In this document: positions 52,163 to 64,000 of the stretch, piece after piece
Layout: every line of letters starts with the position of its first letter
Numbering within the stretch: the first letter of the stretch is position 1
From: Trichoplax adhaerens
Taxonomy: Eukaryota; Placozoa; Uniplacotomia; Trichoplacea; Trichoplacidae
Reading direction: 5' to 3'
Assembly (NCBI RefSeq): GCF_000150275.1
Contig: NW_002060952.1
Coordinates: forward strand, 890,482-954,481
Length of the DNA stretch: 64,000 nucleotides
The notes under the pieces: model-generated
The model's input: the letters and a program-made list of their open reading frames with translations, nothing else
Told to the model about the DNA's origin: nothing
The model's database searches: none
Program-made: the position numbers and the translations under genes

Positions 52163-52910
52163 GAGGGAGCGATGAAAGCGTCTACCTTGTACGACAAAAC
52201 CAATCGAGCGAATCGTTTGCAGAAACTTCTGGCAAGCCCCTACGAGAGAGCGATGAAAGCGTCTACCTTGTACGACAAAACCAATCGAGCAAATCGTTTG
52301 CAGAAACTTCTGACAAGCCCCTACGAGGTACCGATGAAAGCGTCTACCTTGTACGACAAAACCAATCGAGCAAATCGTTTGCAGAAACTTCTGACAAGCC
52401 CCTACGAGGTACCGATGAAAGCGTCTACCTTGTACGACAAAGCCAATCGAGCAAGTCGTTTGCTGAAACTTCTGACAAGCCCCCTACGAGAGAGCGATGA
52501 AAGCGTCTATTTTGTACGACAAAACCAATCGAGCAAGTCGTTTGCTGAAACTTCTGACAAGCCCCTACGAGGTACCGATGAAAGCGTCTACCTTGTACGA
52601 CAAAACCAATCGAGCAAATCGTTTGCAGAAACTTCTGACAAGCCCCTACGAGGTACCGACGAAAGCGTCTACCTTACTTGACCAAACCAATCGAGCAAGT
52701 GCAGAATAGTATCTACTGTAGGTTATCCTTTTTCTAGTCATTCTACTACAAGGGAGCGATGAAAGCGTCTACCTTGTACGACAAACCTATCGAGCAAATC
52801 GTTTGCAAGCACTTCTGACAAACCCGTACAAGGGACCGATGAAGGCGTCTACCTTACTCGACAAAACCAATCGAGCAAGTCGTTTGCAGGAACTTTGGAG
52901 AAGCCCCTGT
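52163..52910 (+). repeat. 81-bp tandem array, nine units, open in two frames
   Basis: Units start (by the GATGAAAGCG string) near 52171, 52252, 52333, 52414, 52496, 52577, 52658, 52758 and 52838. The period is 81 nt, a multiple of three. One frame reads MKASTLYDKTNRANRLQKLL per unit; the next reads DESVYLVRQNQSSKSFAET. An added C near 52490 moves the reading from the first to the second frame, and both stay open until the array breaks at about 52700. There, about 60 nt repeat the sequence that also precedes unit 1 (GTAGGTTATCCTTTTTC...). Whether any of it is translated is unknown; no splice context or family match is seen. Confidence 0.9.
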
Positions 52911-53484
52911 CATTTGTATGGCAATCGCGGTAGTATACATACTGCCTATAATACTGTCTAATATCTACCATCGATTCCATCTCATCGTATCAGCTAATTT
53001 TGCTATTTTTCCCCAACCTAAAATATCCCCGGCCGTATAATAGAAGAGAAACGAAATGTAAAAACTACCCCTATCATAATACAAACAATATTTAAACACG
53101 GGGGTACTTTCAAGCTGGGAAAAATGTCCAAATTAGCTGTCAGTCCCAATTGCTCAAGGTTGTCAGAATTTAGTAATGTCGCATATTGTAGCCTAATTGA
53201 AAGTCGGTTGCTTGCAAACTGCTACAGCTAATTGAAACTCCTTGCTAAGCAGCTTGGAACGAGAATGGCTGGAAAAAGCAAAATTGATTCGTCTCGACAT
53301 TACGTTATATATTGCACTAAATGAGCTGCAAGGTTGGTTTTGAGCAGTATAATGTGAAATGATATGGCTTCAACGCTAGGGACTTTACTGTCACAGTATG
53401 GGAAGGGAAGAGATGTTTGGGTATTCTGTATGTAGAATGGACAGCGGACTGAAGGACAATCTCAGCCAATGTTTACCAAGAAAT

Positions 53485-53556
53485 ACAGTACAGTACATAC
53501 TGTATAGTACGTACTGTAAGCAAGCATGAGGTACTGTACAGTACTGTACTGTACGG
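53485..53556. repeat. TACTGTAC palindrome cluster before TRMT2A
   Basis: TACAGTACAGTACATACTGTA, then TAGTACGTACTGTA and GGTACTGTACAGTACTGTAC, all about 90-160 nt before the TRMT2A start codon. Confidence 0.8.
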
Positions 53557-53646
53557 CATCTTCCGTCCGTCTTTCTGTCTGTGCAGATTGCAATCGGACT
53601 AATGTATTTTTTTCCTCTCCTCTACTCCAATCGCTGATCAACTAAC

Positions 53647-56600
53647 ATGGCTGAGCAAGCTCAACCGATATCAAGTGTTGATGATACTTGCGCCAACAGC
53701 CAAGCAAAGGAGCAAAATCAAATGCATTCCGATCAAGAACAACATGACCATTATTCGTATACCAAAAGAGAAGAGTTCACATCGGAAATTTTTAAAATTG
53801 AGATCTATAATTTGCCATTCTATTTAGGTTTCGTGGTAAGTTCGATAGCTTTGATCGAGTATTCAGTGGTTACAGCATCATCAATGCTATGACAAGCAAG
53901 CATGCAACGTTTGCCAGAAATACTGTATAATGTACGCTCGTGCTGTAGCGATCTACCGGACTATCTCTAATTAAAGCTGCAGACTACTTTAACCAATAAC
54001 CTGACAAGAAATTGAGCCACTAGCGATCATACTACCATAAATTTACCAATCTGATGAACGCTCAATCAATGCAAGGACGCATGCATGTTGCAGCTACATC
54101 CCATTCAATATATTGCTGCTGTTATCATGTTAAATTTCTTATCCATTGCAATTTCCAAGCATGCGAATATGCAATATTGGCAATATTCCATCAAGCTTTA
54201 TGCATCAACAGATTCTCAATCCCCTTGGATTAATTACAGTATGTATATCGTTACTATTAATGTTAGCGTATCCATAAAAATCCGCTATGCAAAATCCCAA
54301 TACTGCAAGCCTTTTATGCCACCAATAGCTGACGTGTTGTTGCAATTTTACCAAAGATATCCATTGCTTTATTCTACTGTAATATGAATACACCTATTTT
54401 CCATCCTTAAAATGATTATTATGATTGTCAATACAGGAATTGAAAAAACTTCTCAAAAAGTTGGATCTACAACCTATTAAAGTAAAACTAATACCTCGAG
54501 CTACATTTGCATTCGTCACGTTCGGGTAAGTACTGGTGGTAAGCCTAGAAAACAGACGAGTATGTAATAGTTTGCTCTACGATAGTTTAATGCAAGTAGT
54601 TAACCCTTCTAGCTCTATTGTGGAATAAAGCTAATTTGAAAGATACGAATCGCATTTTATGAATTAACTTTATCTTTTCTACAATTCCTTCAATGACTGA
54701 TACCACAGCTCGGAAGCTGAGAGACAGGTAAGCCATGATGGACGTTTACACGGTGTAGTACTTGTATACAGTGATAGCCTTTATACTGTAGTGTCTTTGG
54801 AAACAATTTACCTGGGGATACTTTACTTTGTACCAATCACATATACTTTCCATATTTGAAACAGAAAGCATTGAAGGCTATTGATGGATACAACTGGAAA
54901 AAGAAAGTACTACAAGCAAAGGTATATCCGTATAATTGAATCTTATCAAAGTCCAACATACTATTAATACTAGCATAACTGTACAGTACAGGAGGCTTAG
55001 AATGGACCATAAGAAATAGCATAGTATTCTTACATGTTATGCGCTTTTAGTTAATCTGCAAAGGCGATATTACTAAATAGATATCATAGCTTTTCCATCA
55101 CAACTGAGATAGGTCCTATGGTGATTTAAAATTGAAATAAATTAATAAAGTTTAATTCTATACTAATTGCCAACATGTTTGCAAAACTTCTAGCTTGCGA
55201 AACCTGTAGTGGATCCAATCGCAAAGAAGCGCAACGCTGCTGGCAATGGTAAAGTATTGACAGCATGTGCATGAAAGCATTGTATAAATAGTCATATCGA
55301 TATCTCGTATTACGTTGTAGATATTCACTCGTCTATGTAATCTGTAGCAGTAAAGAATCTTAACGATAGTAACTATTATTTGATCAGTAGTAAAGCTCAA
55401 CTGATATAAGTACTATGCTTAGTAAATTGCTGCTATATATCAACCATTGTCTTTAAATTAGCGTCAACTACACAGGGTTATTTTCTTGTCTATTCAGCAT
55501 CATTGTGGTGTCGAATAGTGGCGCTTATTAAGGGTTATTAACTAACTGTAAACTACATATTTTTACAATTATGCATTTATTATAGATGGGACTACTGGTG
55601 ATGTGGATAGCGAACAGAATAAGAAAAGAGCCAAGACTTTAAAGTATGCAAAAGGACTCCATTGATACTGCTAACGATTTTGATATCAACCTTCTTTTAA
55701 CATTTTTAAAAGTCTACCTAGATTAAAATGAAATAATAATGATCGTTTTTTAATGATATTATTCAGTATACTAGATGTTGTAATACCCTTGTGGGATAAA
55801 TCGTATGACCAACAATTAAAGGTAAGCTACTGATGATCGAATTTCATTACATGATATTGTGGACGATATATTTCGTAATCATACAACGTTTACATGTCTT
55901 CTTTTCTTATCAAATAAGAAATTTTAATTTTGTCTAGATAAAAAAAAATAATTTAGATCGTATCCTCAGAAAATGTACTAGCAAGTTGGAGGCTATAAAA
56001 GTAGTAAGTGTTTCTTTAATCTTATTCGTTATTTATGGATTATGCAAATTAAGCCTACTTTCTGTTTATTATAATTATCGATAAAAACCCAATTTTTCGT
56101 ATTGTCGATTATTCGAAGGGCGACTGGTTAAAATTGCACAAGTAAGCCTTTCTCTTACGAATATGAATGAGGTTTAGATATTATATCCTGTGATAATATG
56201 TACTGATGCCTTTCGCTGTACTCTATTCTGTCAAGAAACGAATTTGATGGGATTTGCTGTCAGTTTGTCGATATACTACCCTCAGTGAGTTTGCTTCTAT
56301 TGAAATATCCATGCAGTTTTACCTTATAGCTGCTGCTGAATACAGATATTACAATATGCTTTCTGATAAGATATCTTCCAAAGGAAATTACTGTTGTTAC
56401 TTATTTGCTTGATTACAGCCTGAAATAAACAATTATCGTAACAAGTGCGAATTTGCGATCGGGCAAGACTCTAAAGATGAAGGTTTGAAAATTAGCGATT
56501 AGTATTTTTTATAAATGCAATAATAACCCAGTAGTAATTTCCGTTCGAGCAGGTATCGCTGTTGGCTTCCGATTGGGAAGTTATAGAGGTATTACAATGT

Positions 56601-58841
56601 CCATTTATATTTATTGGACATTACAATTTTTATATAAAAAATTTGCATACTAGAAATATGTCTCATCATATAATTAGCATGAAATGTATGAGTTAAAGAC
56701 CTACTAACAAATTTTGACGTTGTGACTCTAAAAGCCGTTAATTGCCAATGTAGGTAATTGTTTAAACTCTCATAATTGTTAAATAGAGGGCAATCTATCT
56801 GTAGTTCCCCCTACAGACTGTGCAAATGTGCCAGAGGAAGCAAAAGCAATCGCAAAGGTTGAAATTGTCTCTAAACAGCATAATTGATATATTAACTGCT
56901 TGTATAAATCATAGAAAGGTTAGCTAACGTATCCGTACACTTTTCGTAGGCAATGCAGAGCCTTATTCAGCAGTCATCTCTGCCAGTATATAGCTTCGTC
57001 GATCATACTGGTTATTGGAGGCAAATTTGCGTTCGACGTAATTTACTTGGCCAGTTGATGGCAATAGTACAACTTCATCCACAGGATCTATCCGAAGTAC
57101 ATTCTAATAAGGAAATTTTTTAGCTCGTTTTGAAGTTATTAAAGGACAGAATGTACTTTTGTAGGATCAGTTGCAAAGTTTGAAGGACGAAATCAATCGT
57201 TGTTTAGAAAAATGCGACTGCCAAGTTGTTTCGGTTTATCTTCAGAAACAGACAACGCGGTAAATGGTATTAAAAACTAAATTACAATTTATTGCTACTG
57301 GTATATTGCTATATGGTTTGATAATGTCAGTAAACTGGACTAGTCATAATCAAACTTAAAAAAATAAAAGTTAAATGCTTATACAGCCGTTTCTTTTCGT
57401 AGATCGTCTGCTGGTAATGCAGGTTCGGTGTATGAAATTATCTCTGGATCGAAGGTTAGTTACTTCAACTGGCAAGAGTTCTTGCATAAGTAACAAATCT
57501 GATAACAGATAGTATGGGGGCGGTATTAGTAGTAATTACCTGTCTAACTATGGATTTATCATTATTTTCAGTATTTATATGAAGATTTCTTGGGAATGAA
57601 ATTTAGGATTTCACCGTCGTCATTCTTTCAAGGTTACAGTAACTCTTGAAAACACCTGAATATCAGTTCACTACTTAGATAATCACTAAATTTCTAAACT
57701 TTTAAGCTATCAAAAAATTTCAATTTCATGACAACATTTTCACAAACCCACAGGTAATACCCTAGCTGCCGAAGTCTTATATAGAAATATCCGAGATTGG
57801 TGTCCGACAAAAGCAACTACGGTGGTTTTAGGTAAGTGAAATACTGTAGTGTGGTATAAAATCATAAAATTTTTCGTAATCTTTTAATCATAATCTCTTT
57901 GCAAATTTGTTGATTCAATTTTTAGATATTTGCTGCGGTACTGGAACGATTGGAATTTTGATGGCAAAAGTAAGCTTATTACACAATTTTTTGTTGTTAC
58001 GTAGAAGTAATATTAAGATTTATATGCTTTACCGCTATATAGAACGTTAATAGAGTTATTGGTATCGAAATGGTAGAAGACGCAATCGAAGACGCAAGAG
58101 TGAACGCTGAGTTGAACGGTGCGTATCGGCTTAAAATACTGTATAACTAATAAAATCTTACTGTAATCTAATGACTTATTCATTAATGCTTAAACTATTG
58201 ATTCTGTAGATATAAAAAACATTGAATTCATTTGTGGTAAAGCAGAGGATAAATTGCCTACCTTAGTGGATAATTTATCTGTCATTAGTGAAGTTATTGC
58301 AATTGTGGATCCGCCCCGAGCAGGCTTACGTAAGGCTAAATGTTTATCTGTAGTAACTAAACATTGATTTTAACTTAAAAATTTTATGTTATAAATACTT
58401 ACCGATGCTATGTAGTCTTAATATTTTGAAACTTTACTTAAAATACACGCAATATATATGTTAGCAAAATCGTAAATTATTATGCTCTATTACAACGTAG
58501 ATACGAGGGTAATCAAAGCACTTCGTCGATCTTTATTCATAAAAAAATTGATATATGTTTCTTGTAATCCGGCTATGGCAGTGACCAATTTCGTCGAGTA
58601 AGAATATTATAGTTTTGTTTGTTCTGTGATTAATTTATTGTAGATAACGAGCGTTTACAAGTCGTGCAGCTTCATTTATCAGAAATAATGATTAATAGAG
58701 TCAAAATGTTTATTTGATAGACTTTGTTCTCCTCGGACAAATCGCCTGCGTGGACAGCCGTTCAAAATTATGAAAGCTCTCGCTGTTGACTTATTTCCGT
58801 ATACTGAACAATGTGAATTAGTCTTACAATTTGAAAGATAA
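53647..58841 (+). CDS. TRMT2A: tRNA (uracil-5-)-methyltransferase TRMT2A
   Basis: Twenty-three exons join in phase to 573 residues: 53647-53835, 54437-54525, 54709-54727, 54865-54921, 55194-55248, 55586-55643, 55767-55821, 55938-56003, 56119-56141, 56236-56284, 56419-56482, 56553-56588, 56787-56857, 56950-57096, 57165-57259, 57403-57454, 57572-57632, 57754-57831, 57926-57969, 58043-58118, 58210-58329, 58501-58597, 58721-58841. Order: an RRM-like part (about 55-115), YRNKCEF, EDFLGMKFRISPSSFFQ, SAM motif DICCGTGTIG (422-431), DPPRAGL (495-501), the catalytic cysteine in YVSCNPA (Cys523), and AVDLFPYTEQCELVLQFER at the end. The enzyme makes 5-methyluridine, chiefly at position 54 of cytosolic tRNA, using S-adenosylmethionine. 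Exon 9 (23 nt) is the least certain. Confidence 0.94.
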
Positions 58842-59795
58842 TCATGGTTGTAGCTAGATAATCAAACAAACACTGCATCAGTTTGCGGATTAACCGTTGC
58901 TGTAACTGGCAATGGATCATCAAAAAATTTTTTATCTTGCGTTGTACATACTACATTGACGCAACAAGTAAAACTACAGAATTTTTTACATTTTTGAGCT
59001 TTAATCTGGAACAGTGCCGATTGCATCAAGTGTTATTATAACTTATCAGATTAAAAATTTATGTTATAAATGCCTTGAATAGCTTCCTGTATGCCGGAGA
59101 TTCAAATTTAATTCGTGTATCATGATGATGGTATGGTACGACTTATTTATGTTCTATATTTTTCAAATTGCCGGTAACACTAAGGTCGTGTTAGAATCTG
59201 TCTACATAGCAGGGTTCCGAACAATACCATTATTCATTATGCTAAGTTGTCTACCCCAATGTATTAATTGACTCACATTTGCTACATACGCGTAGGCATT
59301 ATCAAGGTGCCCGTATGTTTTTATATATTGCATCAACAAAATAGTTGCATTTAAATCGTAAATAACTGACATATAATGTAGTCAAAAGGTATAAATATCT
59401 TATCGGGGACAAGCCAGCATATAGTAATAATTGCAGCAATACACAAGAAAGCGTTCTTTCCGTTCGCATAAATATGAATATTTACTTAATGAACAACTAG
59501 TTAAAAAATCTAAACATAAATTATAATTCAGAAATGCGGGGGGTATGAATGAGATATGTACTATCCAAAATTATGTTATAGCACTTAGCTATAACACTTG
59601 ATACATACAAGTATTTTAATACTCATTGATTAACGTTGACATTAAACCTAGTAGCTAGGTGTAGTTATCCTTTGGTCAAGTATTAAATTAAAATAGTGCT
59701 TGCATTAGAAAACATGATAGCTTAGACCTTACTCGGTCATTTTATAAGATTCAACCTGCACATTCTCCCCTTATGCAGTTAACAGAGCAGCTATC
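58842..59795. other. Intergenic between convergent TRMT2A and ABHD11
   Basis: The shared 3' flank of two convergent genes. No coding segment, repeat or RNA gene is recognised. Confidence 0.5.
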
Positions 59796-62246
59796 TTAAC
59801 GTTCGTCTTCAATAAGAAAATTTGATGTAATGTTAATAAATTCGGTAGGGTTTTGAGCGTGAATCCAGTGACCAGTCCCTTCTACATGGTGAATGAGAGC
59901 ATTAGGAAATAGTTCTCCAATTTCTGCGTAGTTTTCTACCCTGTATTTAGAGTAATATAGTGGACGTAAATATAACGGATACGAAAACAATGCCTGGTAA
60001 TTAATTTGAAACTAGTCTATGTATCGTTGAAACTCGCTTACATTTAATCCTTTAATTACAGCATTAGTTAGTTAACGATAATTATATAATTGTTGTACCT
60101 GATATGATTGGAATTGCTTCCGCCTATGAATAACGTATTTCCAGAGTACTGCTCTCCTTTGCGCCGAGGGACGTCACGAATGTTCGATAAATTATTTGCA
60201 ATCGATTCGATATTGAACTTCCAATTAAACTTTCCATGCTTTTCGTAAATATTTTGCAACAGAAAATGACGGCTCCCTTTGCTCTATCCAGTGATATAGT
60301 ACATAAGCAATAATTTAATAATAAGATAAAATTGATAGATACATATAGAACTTAGACTATTTTTTATAGTTAATCTTATATTCCAATAGCTATCCTTTAT
60401 CTTCCTCTGGTATAGAAATCAGTACGTAATGATACTCAATTAGTCGTGATAGGTGCTCACATTATATTAATTTAAGGATATTCACCTTTATTGTATCTGC
60501 TAATGCATGATCTATTTCTTGTAAACTGTTAAATCGATTCGGATTGACATTTTTTAATGTATCAATATAAAGTTGTGTAGGGCTTTCTTCCAGTAAAATT
60601 GGATTCATAGAAGGGCTTTCATCGACAACTATTAAACTCTTAACCCATGCCAATCCACCGTTTAGTGCCATTGTCATGCCAGTCCGGCCTCCGACACTAT
60701 GACCTAAAATAACGACCGGTGGCCGCAACTGTAGCTTATGTACAATGCACTTAATATCATCTACCATGGAAAATTGTGACATATCGTCTACGTGGGGACT
60801 ATCTCCATGATTTCGAGCATCGAGAGTAATAACCTTTTTATCGTGAAATAAAAAAGTATAAATTACGATAAAAGGAATGATATTGAGCTAGCATAATCCA
60901 AGCAACAATATCGATCACAGAGACTAGACATTGAGAAAACTTACTTACTTCCAGATAGCATTATATTTGTAATATAAAATCGCAAGCTTTTAAAGTGAAT
61001 ATGGTATACTATTATAAACTATATGATTCTGTAAGCTCGGACATGTAACTTTTCCAGAATCAATTAATATACTCGTACATACGCGTATATACCTGTACAT
61101 GTATGTAAAGGGCATAAATAGAGAGTGATTAAAAATGTAAGTGCAGCAAATAATGCTACCTTCTGTATTTAATCTGTTATGAATGGTAAGATAGTGATGT
61201 TACTATTATGTTTACCTTGCGTTTAGTAGCTTTTGATAGTGCTCTAGCAACATGGTTCCAAGTTAATCTATTGCTAAATAAAGCGTGTAATATAATGATC
61301 GCAGGTGCTACAACGGCCTCTTTTCTGCGGAAATTTTCATAAACGGAATAAGCTAGATCTACGCTATAGAATTCGACAAGTTCAGATATTAGTAATTAGT
61401 ACGGCAAAAAGCTTATAGTATAGTAATTATTCGATTACGTAGTATATACTGTTATCTATACGAATCTATTTTTAATAACTACAGGTTGTGGCTTAGCAAT
61501 AATATATATAATGCAAGTATAGCGTTTTAATTGCATCTATGCTGTAAATAATTTTATCATGGCATTGGCAGTATATGTATATTGCCACTTTGTAGGTATG
61601 ACGACCTGGATAATATCATTAATCTTCTCAAGGAAAACACACCAACTGTATGCGAAGTATTTATTCATGCAACTCTAGCAATACTGTACAAGACTCGTAT
61701 AACATAGCGTGATCCAACTATGATGGTGCTGTTGTCTTTAAGGTTCTATAGTTTATTGATTAATTAACACGCATAGCTCAAGTATGCATACTTGCAAAGG
61801 AATATAGTGGAGTGTATACAGCCTCATCAATGATCAACGATGGATTAGATTGCAATTGGTTTTTGTGTATATTGCACGATCGGTATGTTAACATGCTTAG
61901 TATTGCAAGTATCGCGCACCTACAATAGGTGTACATAACTACATATTCGTTTAAACAGCGTTCATAGATCTAGTATGTACTGCATAGTAAGGCTCATTTC
62001 AACAGTTTATAAATCTAGGTAAAGTGCTGTAGCCTGTAGTTGGTACAGTATTGTATCGTATGAAGCGGATGAGCCATTATCAAGAATTTAACATCACGTA
62101 CAATATGATATAAAGATTAATTAAGCAAGGGAAAAAGCAATTACTGAACTGATGGCATGTCGTCGACCAACACTAGAGGCTACGGCTTACCTTCGAAATT
62201 TGCTGTAGTCATAGGTACACATAGCACGACGTAGATAACGTGCCAT
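59796..62246 (-). CDS. ABHD11: ABHD11-like alpha/beta hydrolase
   Basis: Exons on the minus strand: 62246-62191, 61363-61216, 60833-60486, 60283-60099 and 59940-59796, in phase, 293 residues (human 315). The start (MARYLRRAMCTY) is Arg-rich and lacks acidic residues at first, fitting a mitochondrial presequence. APAIIILHALFSNRLTWNHV is the oxyanion-strand region, VITLDARNHGDSPH the family signature, and GHSVGG (112-117) holds the nucleophile Ser114. Asp139 (VVDESP) and His270 (GTGHWIH) are the likely other triad members. Mammalian ABHD11 is a mitochondrial serine hydrolase that binds and preserves the lipoylated 2-oxoglutarate dehydrogenase complex. The 56-nt first exon is supported by phase and position rather than strong similarity. 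The usual HGL motif is HAL here. Confidence 0.9.
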
Positions 62247-63403
62247 AGTGAGAATGTTAACAAACTCAATGTATCAGTCTAGAGCTCACTATTCCAAACA
62301 TCCCTTGTCCTAATTGCTGCAAACAACGAGGCAACTAAGCAACGTTTACAGGCTAACTTCCAACTTCTACGTGAAAGAAGTTGCCGTAGTTTTAGAGGGC
62401 TTCCATCTAGTACTGCCTTGCGCACAACAGTAGTCACGGTACACTGGACAGTACTGCACTCTACTGTATCGTATTGTACAATGGTTCGCTTAGTCGATGT
62501 GTGCAGTACTGTATAGAACTGCACGAGCTACAGACCACAGACGTACCGACGTCATTTGTTTTGCAGATTTTTACCTTTTAATAACTGCCTCGATCGATTT
62601 TTACTGCTCGCTTGCCCAAATTAAATTGACTTCTAAAAACGGAGACTAGCATTGATAAAACTTTGGAAGCTGTTGTTACTGTACAGTATACTGTTTTAGA
62701 AGGCACTGCTATACTGCTACTTTACTAGCTCAAGTTGCTAGCTAATTTTTAAATTAAGTTAAAACTTTAGTTTCTTGCTATCGTTCGGATTGAGGTTTTT
62801 TCCTGTAGGATGTTAGAGCTCAGGTATACTGTATCATATGACTACAGTATATTGTAATCATGACATCACACAACAGCTGATGAATAAGTAAGGAGAAAAT
62901 GCTGTAACAACTCTGCTTGATCTCAATGTCCTTCTTGTAGAGAAACTTCGATTTGGATGGATTATGAATGATCATCATTATGCAAGCTCCTTGCAGCACG
63001 ATTTATTTACCTACTGTAAAAGGATCCTTTCAGGCTCTCTAGTATTCAATGTACAGTACATTGCAATTTGCAAGGATATATTCAAAATATCCAATGTCAA
63101 TAAAAAAGAATTAACCTCATCTCTATGCGTAACTATTATAATATAATTATACAGTACTGTATACTGTACGGAACTATTGAATATAGTACAGTATATTGTA
63201 GCACTGTTAATCGAAGAAAAACCGACAATAAAAAGTGACCAATTTTCGTTAGCAGCTTCATACAGGTGTATTAACATGTAAAGTACAGTACATGCTCGCT
63301 GCAGCTTACCCAACTGGAAGTAAGCAAGAAAGTGCATACGTACGATCAATCTCACGTTATTCACTGCCAAAGTGATTAAAAGACTTAATTTAGGATTGAG
63401 AAG
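62247..63403. other. Shared upstream region of ABHD11 and the FAXC-like gene
   Basis: Divergent promoters should lie here. TACTGTAC-type palindromes occur at about 62440-62520, 62680-62695, 63045-63060, 63150-63200 and 63280-63295. The ORFs at 62279-62524, 62964-63146 and 63011-63370 cross these palindromes and show no family features. Confidence 0.5.
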
Positions 63404-63938
63404 ATGTATCCTTATCTAAGCATGGTACATGAATGGCTATGCGATCACTGCATCATTAGCTCAGTCGCTGGCTTAAGCGTCTTATTTTTGATTTATAAAA
63501 GATTAACACGAAAAAGCAAGAAGACTGTGGCAAAAGATGTGATTTTACTACATTCTTTTCCCCGAGCTCCCTATGCACCCAATGCATCTCCTTATGTTTT
63601 GAAGTTGGAAACTTATCTACGCATGGCTAAGATACCATATGAGGTAGATGACAGTATTGTTTTTGGCAAGAAAGGCAAAATACCTTGGGTTACGTTAAAC
63701 GACGAAGACGTTGCTGATTCATATTTTATTATCGAGCATGTGAATAAGTACTTCAAAGTCGATTTAGATACAAAACTGACCGCTGAGCAAAGAGCCACTG
63801 CAAGAGTACTTGAAAAGACAATGGAGGAAAACACGATTTGGTAAGGAGAATATTTTATTAATTCCTCTTTACTCTAATCTTGTGCTTACGTTGCCTTACA
63901 GGCGGATGGGATTGCTGCTGAGCTATCACAAAAATAAT
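63404..63938 (+). CDS. FAXC: FAXC-like (failed axon connections) protein, N-terminal part
   Basis: Exon 1 is 63404-63840 and exon 2 probably 63902-63938; the gene continues past the right edge. A membrane segment (IISSVAGLSVLFLIY, about residues 18-32) is followed by basic residues and then a thioredoxin-like/metaxin-type GST N-domain. The family pattern is visible: DVILLHSFPRAPYAPNASPY, then VLKLETYLRMAKIPYEV, GKKGKIPWVTLND and DSYFIIEHVNKYF. Exon 1 ends TG|gtaagg and exon 2 (CGGATGGGATTGCTG...) completes the Trp codon. FAXC proteins are GST-fold membrane-anchored proteins; Drosophila fax acts in axon development. The molecular activity is unknown, and a related metaxin-like GST is the main alternative. 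The second donor (gtactt) is weak; otherwise the frame ends in a stop 9 nt later. Confidence 0.82.
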
Positions 63939-64000
63939 GTACTTCATTAGGATTAATTGCATTCACTATTCGTAATCGCTCAGCTACAATTCCTCATTTT

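Larger units (their letters stand above)
51450..53646. other. Intergenic: GC-rich island and 81-bp array upstream of TRMT2A
   Basis: Between the divergent starts of FMO paralogue 3 and TRMT2A. It holds the GC-rich island (51950-52110), the 81-bp array (52163-52910) and a TACTGTAC palindrome cluster (53485-53556). No gene is recognised apart from the frames inside the array. Confidence 0.55.

Noticed and set aside
26825-62246. A mitochondrial dehydrogenase gene cluster (BCKDHA with ABHD11)
   Set aside because: The two genes are 31 kb apart with unrelated genes between; shared organelle alone does not make a cluster.
1-64000. tRNA, rRNA, spliceosomal RNA, CRISPR or transposase genes
   Set aside because: No cloverleaf B-box string in a convincing context, no snRNA 5' signature, no spaced direct repeats of CRISPR type and no transposase domain was seen. 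A covariance-model search was not possible here.

Overview
This window is nuclear DNA of an animal. It is AT-rich and its genes are split by short introns with gt/ag borders. It encodes animal-type proteins: a class A GPCR, an ARMC5-like ARM/BTB protein, ESS2, BCKDHA, TRMT2A, ABHD11, a FAXC-like protein and three flavin monooxygenases. Compact genes with many small exons, and the mix of families, suggest an early-branching animal. A placozoan such as Trichoplax is my best guess, but that is inference. No bacterial operon, CRISPR array, viral gene or recognisable transposase gene was found. I reconstructed the gene models by hand, joining exons by splice sites, reading phase and family similarity; most exons are too small to stand out as long ORFs.

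Layout. 1-613 (-) is a class A GPCR cut by the left edge. 2023-2546 (-) holds the end of a second GPCR (TM6 and TM7 in different frames) beside a 264-base assembly gap. 2.9-10.9 kb has no gene I can see. 10899-13459 (+) is a coiled-coil protein resembling CCDC89. 15589-20976 (+) is ARMC5-like. 22226-24767 (-) is ESS2, a spliceosome-associated factor. 26825-28701 (-) is BCKDHA, whose 5' part does not assemble cleanly. 30694-34118 (+), 35778-39414 (-) and 47517-51449 (-) are three FMO paralogues with nearly identical exon lengths. 53647-58841 (+) is TRMT2A in 23 exons. 59796-62246 (-) is ABHD11. 63404 to the right edge (+) is the start of a FAXC-like gene.

The spaces between genes carry several repeat types: a 60-bp minisatellite of about 22 units (42.1-43.5 kb), an 81-bp array open in two frames next to a GC-rich island (51.95-52.9 kb), a two-copy 150-bp tandem duplication (25.4-25.7 kb), decayed 90-bp repeats just upstream of the first FMO gene, and many copies of a self-complementary TACTGTAC/GTACAGTAC motif that cluster in some intergenic stretches and are rare in others.

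The genes do not form one pathway. The FMO genes are a local duplication cluster. BCKDHA and ABHD11 are both expected in mitochondria, and ABHD11 is known in mammals to protect the lipoylated 2-oxoglutarate dehydrogenase complex, but nothing here shows they are co-regulated. ESS2 and TRMT2A are also neighbours in human 22q11.2, so their closeness here may reflect old animal linkage.
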